From: an uncultured Collinsella sp. | GTDB taxonomy: Bacteria > Actinomycetota > Coriobacteriia > Coriobacteriales > Coriobacteriaceae | Assembly (NCBI GenBank): GCA_958407995.1 | Contig: CATYJU010000004.1 | Span: forward strand, 1-64,000 | Direction of reading: 5' to 3' | Length of the DNA: 64,000 bases | Shown: piece after piece, positions 24,968 to 32,161 of the stretch | Position numbering within the stretch: the stretch's first letter is position 1 | Layout of the letters: every line of letters begins with the position of its first letter | Program-made: the position numbers and the translations under genes | The notes under the pieces: model-generated | What the model was told of the DNA's origin: nothing | What the model saw: the letters and a program-made list of their open reading frames with translations, nothing else | Databases searched by the model: none

Positions 24968-25600
24968 GTGCCCCAAGACCATCCGACCGATAATCCCATC
25001 CTCAATGCCGCGAAGCGCGAGCTGGCGGAACGTGCGAAAGCGACCGCTCCCCTGTGCATGGCAAACGACGCCTACAACGGACCCGCCCGCATCGTCTCGA
25101 TCAACACGTCGGCGCACAAGGGCACGCGCAAGTCGCCCGTCGCCGATGGACACGACACCGTTATAGAGCAATTTGGCCTCGCCACCGATGCGCACGCCGG
25201 GCATTGGCACCGCCAGGTCTCTTTTTTAGCCGCGGAGTCCATCCAGACGGCGCAGGCACGCGGGCTCGACGTACACGAGGGTGACTTTGGGGAGAACTTC
25301 ACAACCCGGGGCATCAACCTGCTCTCGCTCCCCTTGGGCACGCAGCTCAAGCTTGGCAGCGAGATGCTTGTCGAAATCAGCCAAATCGGCAAGGCCTGCC
25401 ACACACGCTGCGCCATCTACTATCTCGCCGGCGACTGCATCTTTCCCCACGAGGGCGTTTTCGGCGTGGTACTAAAGGGCGGAGAGGTCTACGCCGGCGA
25501 CGATATCCAGGTAATCAAACTCGGCGACGGCACCTGTTCGTTCACCCCCGCCGAGGCCCTCGAAGAGATTGAGCGGGCTCGCCAGAAGGGCACGCTGTAG
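24968..25600 (+). CDS. MOSC domain protein
   Basis: A 210-residue protein with a MOSC domain, the sulfur-carrier domain of molybdenum cofactor sulfurases and related reductases. The cysteine-rich segment IGKACHTRCAIYY...GDCIFPHEGVFG is the active-site signature, preceded by GDFGENFTTRGI. It starts with GTG after GAAAGG. Free-standing MOSC proteins may act on molybdopterin or on N-hydroxylated compounds; the role here is unknown. ACAATGG/CCATTGT (24898-24923) lies in its upstream region and may be an operator. Confidence 0.88.
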   Translation: MPQDHPTDNPILNAAKRELAERAKATAPLCMANDAYNGPARIVSINTSAHKGTRKSPVADGHDTVIEQFGLATDAHAGHWHRQVSFLAAESIQTAQARGLDVHEGDFGENFTTRGINLLSLPLGTQLKLGSEMLVEISQIGKACHTRCAIYYLAGDCIFPHEGVFGVVLKGGEVYAGDDIQVIKLGDGTCSFTPAEALEEIERARQKGTL

Positions 25601-25834
25601 TTATAAAACCCCACGTTGAGATGGCTTTTACAGCCCAAAACTCCTCTCAAACAGGGCTCTGTAACGTTAAAGTTGAACTCTATGGTTTCTCAACAATTCA
25701 TCATAACTGCAGGTCAAAGCCAAAGCCTCAAGTTCAACTTGACCCTTTGGGACCTTTAAGGTTCAAGTTGAGGTCGAAAGCAGTAGTAGAATACCGTTCG
25801 AACCATAACCTACGATTGATTGCAGAGGGACTGG

Positions 25835-26968
25835 ATGCAGCATTCGAATCATCGCACCGCAGCGCTCATTGCGTCGAAGCCGGCTCGTATCATCACGAGC
25901 GCCGCGCTCGCCGTTGCGCTGACGGCCACGCCGATGCTCTCCCCCGTTGCGGCGTATGCCGCCTCGCAGGCAACGCAGGACCAGCTTTCCGCAGCCCAGC
26001 AGAAGATCGAAGCCGCTACGAGCGCCTACAACGACGCCCGCACCAAGCTCGATGACCTGCAAAAGCAGATTGACTCCAATGAGGCAAGCATCGAGGAAAT
26101 CGAGGCTAAGCTTCCCGAGCAGCAGGCCAAGGCAAGCTCCGCCATGCGCGATCTGTACAAGTACCAGAAGGGCACTAACCCCATCGTGAGCTTCCTGGTC
26201 AACGCGCAGAGCCTGGGTGAGTTCATCACGACCTGCAAATACACCAACCAGATCACGAGCTCGAGCGTCGACGAGATCGAAGAGCTCAATAATATGCAAA
26301 CCGAACTCGAGCAGAACAAGGCCGAGCTCCAGCAGGCCAAGTCTCAGCTTGAGGCGGAGCAGAAAAACGCCGAGGATGCGCTGGCGCAGGCCCAGCAGCT
26401 CCGCAGCGAGGCACAGGCAAAAGCCGAGCAGGAAAATGCCGCCGAGCTTGCCAAGCTTGAGGCCGATAAGGCCGCTGCCGCCGAAAAGCTCTCGGGCGAG
26501 GGCGTAAGCGGCAGCAATTCCAGCAGCCAGGCCACCAACACCAACACCACCATCGACACCACGGTGAACAACGCCAATACCGGTAGCTCCGATTACGATT
26601 CGTTCATTAATGAGTGGACGAGCCGCATCGACAATTATCTCGCCGGCTCCCCCATGGCAGGCCAGGGCTATAACTTTGCCGTCGCCGCTTGGAATACCGG
26701 TGTCGACCCCCGTTGGTCCCCCGCCATCGCCTGCATCGAGAGCACCAAGGGTGCTTATTGCGCCAATTCTTACAACGCCTGGGGCTGGAGTGCACGTGGC
26801 GGCGGTTGGCGCAGCTTTGGCAGCTGGAGCGAGGGCATCTCCGCTCACGTTGCCTATCTGGGCGCCAACTACGGCTCCACCCTTACCCCGGCAGCGGCCA
26901 AAAAGTACTGCCCGCCCACGTGGCAGGACTGGTACAACAAAGTCGCCGCTCAGATGAACCGCATCTAA
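25835..26968 (+). CDS. Secreted coiled-coil protein with lysozyme-like C-terminal domain
   Basis: The 377-residue protein has a long signal peptide (about 1-42, ending AYAA), then about 190 residues of Ala/Glu/Gln-rich coiled coil resembling the N-terminus of PcsB/peptidoglycan hydrolases, a Ser/Thr/Asn-rich linker, and a C-terminal domain (about 255-377). That domain contains ACIESTKGAYCANSYNAWGW, with the pattern of glucosaminidase/lysozyme-like folds. It probably cuts or binds peptidoglycan outside the cell. AGAGGGA precedes ATG 25835. No gene was found in the 234 bases upstream, which contain short AAGTTGAAC-like repeats. Confidence 0.85.
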   Translation: MQHSNHRTAALIASKPARIITSAALAVALTATPMLSPVAAYAASQATQDQLSAAQQKIEAATSAYNDARTKLDDLQKQIDSNEASIEEIEAKLPEQQAKASSAMRDLYKYQKGTNPIVSFLVNAQSLGEFITTCKYTNQITSSSVDEIEELNNMQTELEQNKAELQQAKSQLEAEQKNAEDALAQAQQLRSEAQAKAEQENAAELAKLEADKAAAAEKLSGEGVSGSNSSSQATNTNTTIDTTVNNANTGSSDYDSFINEWTSRIDNYLAGSPMAGQGYNFAVAAWNTGVDPRWSPAIACIESTKGAYCANSYNAWGWSARGGGWRSFGSWSEGISAHVAYLGANYGSTLTPAAAKKYCPPTWQDWYNKVAAQMNRI

Positions 26969-26981
26969 GTGCAACTGCAAA

Positions 26982-27005
26982 GGGCCCCAATGGGGCCCTT
27001 TTCTT
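26982..27005. terminator. Bidirectional terminator
   Basis: GGGCCCC (26982-26988) and GGGGCCC (26992-26998) pair around AATG, followed by TTTTCTTTT. It ends the coiled-coil protein gene; the kinase gene on the other strand ends next to it. Confidence 0.8.
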
Positions 27006-28385
27006 TTAGGTAGCGGAGGTATCGACGACGCCGGTCGCATTGGCAACCGCGACTATGACGATCATGCATAGGAGCAGCACACCCAATGCCTTGAGCAAGA
27101 GCTTCGCGAGCTTCTTGCCGCGATAGCTGTCGAGCAATGCGAATCGCCGACGAAGACGGCGCTTATCGAGCAGCGCAAAATGCATAAGCACCATAAGGCC
27201 ATCGACAAAGAAAAAATACTCGATTATGAGAAGCCACGTCGGGTAGCTTTGGTTTGCTCCCGTGGGGTGAAAGACGGCAAAGTGGCTACCGGCAAAGAAC
27301 ACAAGCAGCGAGAAGCAGACGAGCGTATTCCAAATGCGCCCCAGAGACTCCGGAACGCGAGAGAGCAGACCGCATGCAGCGGAGGCGGCAGGGCCAGGAA
27401 GCCCTGCGGGTTTCTGGAGCCCTTGGGACGCCAACACTGTCTCCGAGTCTGGAGTACGGACAGGCGCAGGCGCAGGAGGCCGCACGGGGCGACTCAGATC
27501 GTATGCCGCGCGCGTCGCCCGTCCCAATGCTTCCGCACTCGCAAAACGCTTGGCCGGATCGAGCGCCATCGACATGCAGACGGCATCGGAAAGTGGAGTG
27601 GGAATACCGCGCGCCTCGCATTGCTCGCGCATGTCGAGCCCTGGTTTAGGGTCGACTCCCGTCAAGCAGAAGAACAACAGGGCGCCCAGCGCGTACACGT
27701 CGCTGCGCACACTCGTCTGCCCAAACCCATACTGCTCGGGCGGCGCATAGGGTCGCGTGCCAAACTTGACGGTGTCGGCATCGGCGCCATCGCGCCATAC
27801 GCGCGCGATTCCCAGGTCAATAATCACCAACGACGAGAAGGTCATGCCAGCATCGGCCGCATACCTCACGCCCGATACGATGATGTTCGAGGGTTTAAGG
27901 TCGCGATGGATTACCGGTACCCCTGGCTCCCCCGCAGCTGCAAAACCAGCATGCAGCTCGCCCACCGCTTCACACAGAACGGGATACAGCTCGCGGGCAT
28001 AATCGGGCGTCGCGCCCAGGCGCCCCACGAGCGCCTCGAGCGTCTCGCCTTCGACATATTCCATCACCACATCGAGCTCCTCGCCCGCGCGGCGGCAATC
28101 GACAATCCGGGGTAAGTGTTCAAAACGGCGTCCGGCCCGCTGAGCCGCAAACAGGCGCTCGTAGGCCCCGCCAATCTGCGCCGAAGCATCGATGCGCTTG
28201 CGGACAAAGGGACCGAGAGACCCGCCGCCAGAGCCCTCAAAATAGACGAGTTCGGTCGTCTCGACATCCGAGCACTTGAGCACGCGCTCCACACGATAGC
28301 TGTCATCGCGGTCGAGCGACGCCAAATGCTCGGCAAGTGAAGCAGTCAGCTCGTCATCGGAATATGTTGGGCTCTGAGTATCCAT
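27006..28385 (-). CDS. Membrane-associated Hanks-type Ser/Thr protein kinase
   Basis: The kinase domain occupies about residues 30-300: VRKRID (VAIK lysine), VIHRDLKPSNIIV (catalytic loop), IIDLGIARVW (DFG replaced by DLG) and GTRPYAPPEQYG. After a Pro-rich linker there are three or so membrane spans (about 350-459), with no recognisable PASTA or sensor domain, so sensing may be through the membrane part. I use ATG 28385; in-frame ATGs at 28394 and 28397 are also possible. It follows an HTH-protein gene, with a perfect hairpin in between. Confidence 0.88.
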   Translation of the reverse strand: MDTQSPTYSDDELTASLAEHLASLDRDDSYRVERVLKCSDVETTELVYFEGSGGGSLGPFVRKRIDASAQIGGAYERLFAAQRAGRRFEHLPRIVDCRRAGEELDVVMEYVEGETLEALVGRLGATPDYARELYPVLCEAVGELHAGFAAAGEPGVPVIHRDLKPSNIIVSGVRYAADAGMTFSSLVIIDLGIARVWRDGADADTVKFGTRPYAPPEQYGFGQTSVRSDVYALGALLFFCLTGVDPKPGLDMREQCEARGIPTPLSDAVCMSMALDPAKRFASAEALGRATRAAYDLSRPVRPPAPAPVRTPDSETVLASQGLQKPAGLPGPAASAACGLLSRVPESLGRIWNTLVCFSLLVFFAGSHFAVFHPTGANQSYPTWLLIIEYFFFVDGLMVLMHFALLDKRRLRRRFALLDSYRGKKLAKLLLKALGVLLLCMIVIVAVANATGVVDTSAT

Positions 28386-28401
28386 GGCGTCCATCATAAC
28401 G

Positions 28402-28435
28402 CAGGGTGCGGACACCCCATGGTGTCCGCACCCTG
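28402..28435. promoter_or_regulatory. Perfect 15-bp inverted repeat at the kinase gene start
   Basis: CAGGGTGCGGACACC (28402-28416) and GGTGTCCGCACCCTG (28421-28435) enclose CCAT. On the minus strand it lies 47 bases after the HTH gene stop and 5-17 bases before the possible kinase start codons. It could terminate the first gene, hide the kinase ribosome-binding site, or be an operator; there is no U-tract. Confidence 0.7.
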
Positions 28436-28482
28436 TTCGTTCGCATAGTTGTTTCGGCAACAGCCAGCTCAGCCATTGGCCA

Positions 28483-28905
28483 CTAACTCACCGTTTCCTC
28501 GCCAAAGCGATACAGCTCTTCATTGACCTTTTGGAGGCTACAGCCACGGTCGATGCAAAAGATAATGATTGCATCGCGACGGTCCTTGCAGTTTAGGACG
28601 CTCACTCCGGCAGCCGTCAGGGCGCGGTTAGTCTCCTTCATCGACAGCGCCATTGCAAAGGCAATCTGCAGCACCTTATTGCGGCTCGGATTGCGCGAAC
28701 CGGTAAAGATCTGATAGCCAAAGGTCTCGTTGAGGTCGGCCATACGCACCACGCGCGAACGCTCGAGCCCCTTCTCTTGCAGCAACTGCTTTAAGTAATC
28801 CGAAAGCGACGGGGCGGCAAAGTCGTGTTCCTTGATATAGCCATCGATGTTTGGCGCGTCGAGAAGCTCATTGAGCAACTCGTCAGTCAGCTTTTTATCG
28901 GACAT
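28483..28905 (-). CDS. Helix-turn-helix protein paired with the Ser/Thr kinase
   Basis: A 140-residue protein with a central segment (about 33-100) that fits an XRE-like HTH: LSDYLKQLLQEKGLERSRVV, NETFGYQIFTGSRNPSRNKV, LQIAFAMALSM. A C-terminal region follows with CIDRGCSLQKVNEELYRFG. It probably binds DNA and may be a target of, or repressor for, the downstream kinase; the family has no name I can give. GGGAGGTGAAG precedes the ATG. Confidence 0.75.
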   Translation of the reverse strand: MSDKKLTDELLNELLDAPNIDGYIKEHDFAAPSLSDYLKQLLQEKGLERSRVVRMADLNETFGYQIFTGSRNPSRNKVLQIAFAMALSMKETNRALTAAGVSVLNCKDRRDAIIIFCIDRGCSLQKVNEELYRFGEETVS

Positions 28906-28937
28906 ACGACTTCACCTCCCCCAGTGCATGCAACATG

Positions 28938-29381
28938 CTAGAAACCGCTTACGTCCGAACGCTCCCAGCTAGCAACCTGGTCGGGAGACACCGTAACCAG
29001 CGCCTCGAACTTCCAGGAGCCGCCCGCCTTCAGATGATTGGTGTTTGCAAGAGCCGTTCCAACCTGGTTGCCATCGGCATCATACAGAACATATTCAATC
29101 TGAATGTAGCTCTTTTCCTTGTCCGTGTTATTGGTCAGGGTGCCCGTGATCTTATAGGTAAACTGATTGGAAGTGTCTTCAGCCTCGTCAGCAATGGTAT
29201 ACGGTTCTTGCGGTTCTTTTTGCTCCTCAGCCTGCCGTGTCGTCTCGGCAGGTTTTGCCGAATCGCTCGCAGACGAATCGGTTGAGTTGCCGCCCATAGA
29301 GCCCACGGCACCGACAATAACCAGCACCACGATGATGCCTAGGACAATCTTGCCGATTGGCTTCTTTCCCTCTTTTGCCAT
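28938..29381 (-). CDS. Membrane-anchored FxLYD-type protein
   Basis: A 147-residue protein with a single N-terminal membrane span (KIVLGIIVVLVIVGAVGSM), a Ser/Thr/Glu-rich spacer and a C-terminal beta-sandwich (TYKITGTLTNNTDKEKSYIQIEYVLYD) of the FxLYD/DUF3426 kind found in extracellular domains. The domain faces outside. The ribosome-binding site AAGGA is part of a strong upstream inverted repeat. Function is unknown. Confidence 0.78.
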   Translation of the reverse strand: MAKEGKKPIGKIVLGIIVVLVIVGAVGSMGGNSTDSSASDSAKPAETTRQAEEQKEPQEPYTIADEAEDTSNQFTYKITGTLTNNTDKEKSYIQIEYVLYDADGNQVGTALANTNHLKAGGSWKFEALVTVSPDQVASWERSDVSGF

Positions 29382-29387
29382 TATTCA

Positions 29388-29439
29388 TCCTTCCTACGAT
29401 CCGGCTACCGTGCCGGTACACAGCACATCGTAGGAAGGA
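29388..29439 (-). promoter_or_regulatory. Leader hairpin that can sequester a ribosome-binding site
   Basis: TCCTTCCTACGAT (29388-29400) and ATCGTAGGAAGGA (29427-29439) are perfect 13-base complements, with an inner CCGGC/GCCGG stem. On the minus strand the 3' arm contains GGAAGGA and ends 6 bases before the ATG at 29381. Folding would therefore hide the Shine-Dalgarno sequence. Confidence 0.65.
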
Positions 29440-29545
29440 TTGAACTTGAATTCATTAGCTGAGAGCTAAGGCTGCGGTAAACGACCAATGCAGTTATCCA
29501 AACGCCGAGCAAACGCACTGCGCGCGACCGTCTGCTGGCAGTGCA

Positions 29546-29869
29546 TCAACCCACCGTGACGGATTCCCCGGTAAAGGCACTGATCATCAACAGGACAAAG
29601 AAAACAAGGTAGCTGGCACTCAGCAGGTACGCAATGATCAGAAAGACGACCCAGCCGACATTGGTTTTACCGTCGGCACGGCGTTGCTCGCGATTGCGGC
29701 AGAGCCAAATCGTCACGCCGATGGCAGTGATAAACAGCACGAGCGCCGCCGCGGCAAGCCCGGCAAGCGCAAACATCACGCCAATGCTCACAGCAATAAC
29801 CGGAAGCAGCAGCAAACCGCACCCGCATCCACCCGGACTATATACGGCAGACTGTCGGCGTCGCCTCAT
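29546..29869 (-). CDS. Small membrane protein of unknown function
   Basis: A 107-residue protein with two long hydrophobic stretches at about 15-55 (probably two spans) and one at about 72-98. The N-terminus is basic (RRRRQ) and contains GGCGCG. No known domain is recognised. I use ATG 29869; an in-frame ATG at 29899 overlaps the antitoxin stop and would add ten residues. It may be the last gene of the toxin-antitoxin transcript. Confidence 0.6.
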   Translation of the reverse strand: MRRRRQSAVYSPGGCGCGLLLLPVIAVSIGVMFALAGLAAAALVLFITAIGVTIWLCRNREQRRADGKTNVGWVVFLIIAYLLSASYLVFFVLLMISAFTGESVTVG

Positions 29870-29898
29870 CGCCGCGCCACCCCCATCATCTTTGAGCA

Positions 29899-30240
29899 CT
29901 ACAGTGCGATAGCCTGCTGAACAGGAACGATCTTGTCGAGTTCCGGTTCGATCCGCCTTTTCTCGGCCTCAAGGTCAAACGCCACCTGAGCGCGCAGCCA
30001 ATAACCATCCGTCAGGCCAAAATAACGGCAAAGACGGAGGTCGGTGTCGGCCGTCACGCGACGTTTTCCCAAGACAATCTGCCCGATACGCTGAGCCGGA
30101 ATCCCAGTCTCTTTCGCAAGGCGATATTGAGAAATGCCCATGGGAACAAGAAACTCCTCTTTGAGAAGCTCACCAGGAGTCACCGGCGACAGCAAATCGG
30201 CCGAAGTCTCATCACTTGTGATAATCGACGATTTCGACAT
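29899..30240 (-). CDS. higA: HigA-type antitoxin (XRE family)
   Basis: The 113-residue protein has the HigA signature VTPGELLKEEFLVPMGISQYRLAKETGIPAQRIGQIVLGKRRVTADTDLRL (in part), an HTH_3 domain that binds the promoter and neutralises the toxin. The start ATG 30240 lies inside the toxin gene (29-base overlap) and is preceded by AGGAG. Toxin first, antitoxin second is the usual HigBA order. Confidence 0.9.
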   Translation of the reverse strand: MSKSSIITSDETSADLLSPVTPGELLKEEFLVPMGISQYRLAKETGIPAQRIGQIVLGKRRVTADTDLRLCRYFGLTDGYWLRAQVAFDLEAEKRRIEPELDKIVPVQQAIAL

Positions 30241-30493
30241 TCCAAGCCATCTCCTGTCTCCACTCAAAACAGACCCGATAGCGCTCGTTAACACGGATGC
30301 TATATTGACCGGCACGATCGCCCTTCAAAGCTTCCAGGCGGTTGCCCGGTGGAACGCGAAGATCATCAAGCGAAGCACAAACCTGCAGTTGGCGAATCTT
30401 CCTCAACGCAACACGCTCAAAGGGCACGAACCTCCTGACCCGCACACCCATGGCAAAGCGTTCGGTATCCTCATCTTTATACGATGCAATCAT
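30212..30493 (-). CDS. higB: HigB/RelE-type toxin
   Basis: A 93-residue protein of the RelE/HigB mRNA-interferase family. GNRLEALKGDRAGQYSIRVNERYRVCFEW and the C-terminal VEIVDYHK are typical. HigB cuts mRNA on the ribosome when the antitoxin is lost. The module is intact, with no frame damage seen. AAGG lies before the ATG. Confidence 0.9.
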   Translation of the reverse strand: MIASYKDEDTERFAMGVRVRRFVPFERVALRKIRQLQVCASLDDLRVPPGNRLEALKGDRAGQYSIRVNERYRVCFEWRQEMAWNVEIVDYHK

Positions 30494-30595
30494 AGTATCG
30501 CCTTACGTTAGTAACGTCAAACCTTTCTATAGACTTACATCTCTATTATATCGTACGTTTGTTCGTGTTTTCTAGAACAAATAGTCCTTTGCGCC

Positions 30596-31783
30596 TTAGT
30601 CAAGCAAAAGCAATCGTTTGTAGACATCGAGGCCTTTGAGAAGAATCTCCTCGTCAAAGAGCATGGTATCGGTATGCAGAGCGCTCATCGCATAGGCTGG
30701 GCAGTCATCAGCGTCGATCGGGTTTTCTTGTCCTTCTGGCACGCCCGTGCCCAGCAAGAAGAACACGCCCGGCAGATGGCGCTGATAGAAAGCAAAGTCC
30801 TCGGCAATTAACAGCGGCTCGTCCACAAGTTGCAACTCGGGCAAGGCAGGCGCAATGTGGGCAAACAACTCGGGGTCGTTATCGACTGGCGGATAGCCCT
30901 CGGCAAAGTCGAGATCGTACGTACAGCCCGTTGCGGTGCACGCCTCGTCGAGCGCACGGCGTACGCCCTCGCGCGCACGGTCGAACATGGCGTCCGTAAA
31001 CACACGCAAGCTACCGGCAACATGGGCCTCCCCCGCCACCGCATTGCAGACGGTGCCGGCCTGCAGCAGGCCAAACTTACCGATGCAGGGCTCATCGGCA
31101 CCCAGCTCGTCCATCAGCTCGCGCTCGGCAACCAGGAACTTTGCCGCCGCCAGCGCTGCGTCATGTGATTCCTCGACTGGAACGCCGTAGGTCTTGGCGA
31201 TATGGATGCTCGTGCCATGGATATGAATGTGCGTCTCGCTCGAGCGCGCCAGCAGCGGACCGGGACAGCTCGCCAGCGTACCGGCAGGAAGATCGGGCCA
31301 CACGTGAAAGCCAAAGATGCGGTCGACCCCGTAGCGCTCGAACACGCCGCTCTCGCATACCGTCTTAGCGCCACCGGTTGTTTCCTCGGCCGGCTGGAAC
31401 ACAAAAAGCACGTTGCGCTTAATAACGCCCGGCTGCTCACGAATCGTACGGTCGACAAAAGTTGCCGCCGCGAGGGCCATAGCCATGTGCCCGTCGTGGC
31501 CGCACGCGTGCATCTTGCCGGGATGCGTCGAGGCAAAAGCGGCGCCCGTCGTCTCCGCAATAGGCAACGCATCCATATCGGCACGAATCGCCGTGGCATG
31601 CGAGGCACCCGTGCCAGCGTCGAAGAAAGCGCACACGCAACTAGGGCACGGATGGATCACCTCGCAGGCAAGCGGAGCGAGCACGCCCTCGATATAGGCG
31701 ATAGTTTGCGGAAGATCGAAGTCGAGCTCCGGAATGCGATGCAGGTCGCGACGATAGCGACGGAGTTCTTGGAGCTCGGTCAT
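30596..31783 (-). CDS. M20 family amidohydrolase/deacylase, candidate N-acetyl-diaminopimelate deacetylase
   Basis: A 395-residue M20D (HipO/AmaA-like) metallopeptidase: RRDLHRIPELDFDLPQT at the N-terminus, IRADMDALPI, MHACGHDGHMAM (metal and active-site residues), PAEETTGGAK and a C-terminal HTDTM. It hydrolyses N-acyl amino acids. Because it diverges from lysA-dapA-dapB-dapH, and DapH is the acetyl-type enzyme, it may supply the N-acetyl-DAP deacetylase step; a general N-acyl-amino-acid hydrolase is equally possible. GAAAGGA precedes ATG 31783. Confidence 0.85.
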   Translation of the reverse strand: MTELQELRRYRRDLHRIPELDFDLPQTIAYIEGVLAPLACEVIHPCPSCVCAFFDAGTGASHATAIRADMDALPIAETTGAAFASTHPGKMHACGHDGHMAMALAAATFVDRTIREQPGVIKRNVLFVFQPAEETTGGAKTVCESGVFERYGVDRIFGFHVWPDLPAGTLASCPGPLLARSSETHIHIHGTSIHIAKTYGVPVEESHDAALAAAKFLVAERELMDELGADEPCIGKFGLLQAGTVCNAVAGEAHVAGSLRVFTDAMFDRAREGVRRALDEACTATGCTYDLDFAEGYPPVDNDPELFAHIAPALPELQLVDEPLLIAEDFAFYQRHLPGVFFLLGTGVPEGQENPIDADDCPAYAMSALHTDTMLFDEEILLKGLDVYKRLLLLD

Positions 31784-31932
31784 GGGGATTCCTTTCATGG
31801 GGCAACTCAGTTGTCACCTATTGTGACGCAGGATTGTGGCGCCCTCGTTTCTAGCATGATGCTGCATTTTTTAAACGTTATATACGAATACTCTTGTTTG
31901 GTAAAGTGCAACGTGGTAGGGTCTTTACCACT

Positions 31933-32092
31933 TGATAGAGGCGCGGGCACGAAGAGCCGCGGGCGAGTCGGCAGACTTTGACCCCGCGGGGAGGCGAAAC
32001 CCGCCGAACTGGGTTTTTCGGGCACGAACAGCCTGGTGGGCCTGCGGGAAACACTCGCAGGACTGTCTGCAGCAATGCGGGAGCGCTATCCG
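31933..32092 (+). ncRNA. Lysine riboswitch (L box)
   Basis: The segment matches the lysine riboswitch in order: GATAGAGGCGCG (31934-31945), GAAGAG (31951-31956), GGGAGGCGAAACCCGCCGAA region (from 31989), GGGTTTTTCGGGC (32011-32023), GGACTGTC (32060-32067) and closing strand GAGCGCTATC (32081-32090), which pairs with GATAG to form P1. It lies directly before lysA-dapA. The P1 3' strand CGCTATCC (32084-32091) and a second CGCTAT (32106-32111) can both pair with GGATAGCG (32141-32148) next to the Shine-Dalgarno GAGG, pointing to translational control. Nothing else is seen in the gap 31784-31932 except a possible promoter (TTGTTT, 31894). Confidence 0.85.
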
Positions 32093-32161
32093 GACATTGG
32101 GTCCACGCTATGCGGATTCGATGCGCAGATGGCGCCGTCTGGATAGCGAGGTTTACGGGAC

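Noticed and set aside
25601..25834. Possible regulatory RNA in the 234-base gap after the MOSC gene
   Set aside because: Only short AAGTTGAAC-like inverted repeats are seen; no match to a known riboswitch and no stable long stem.
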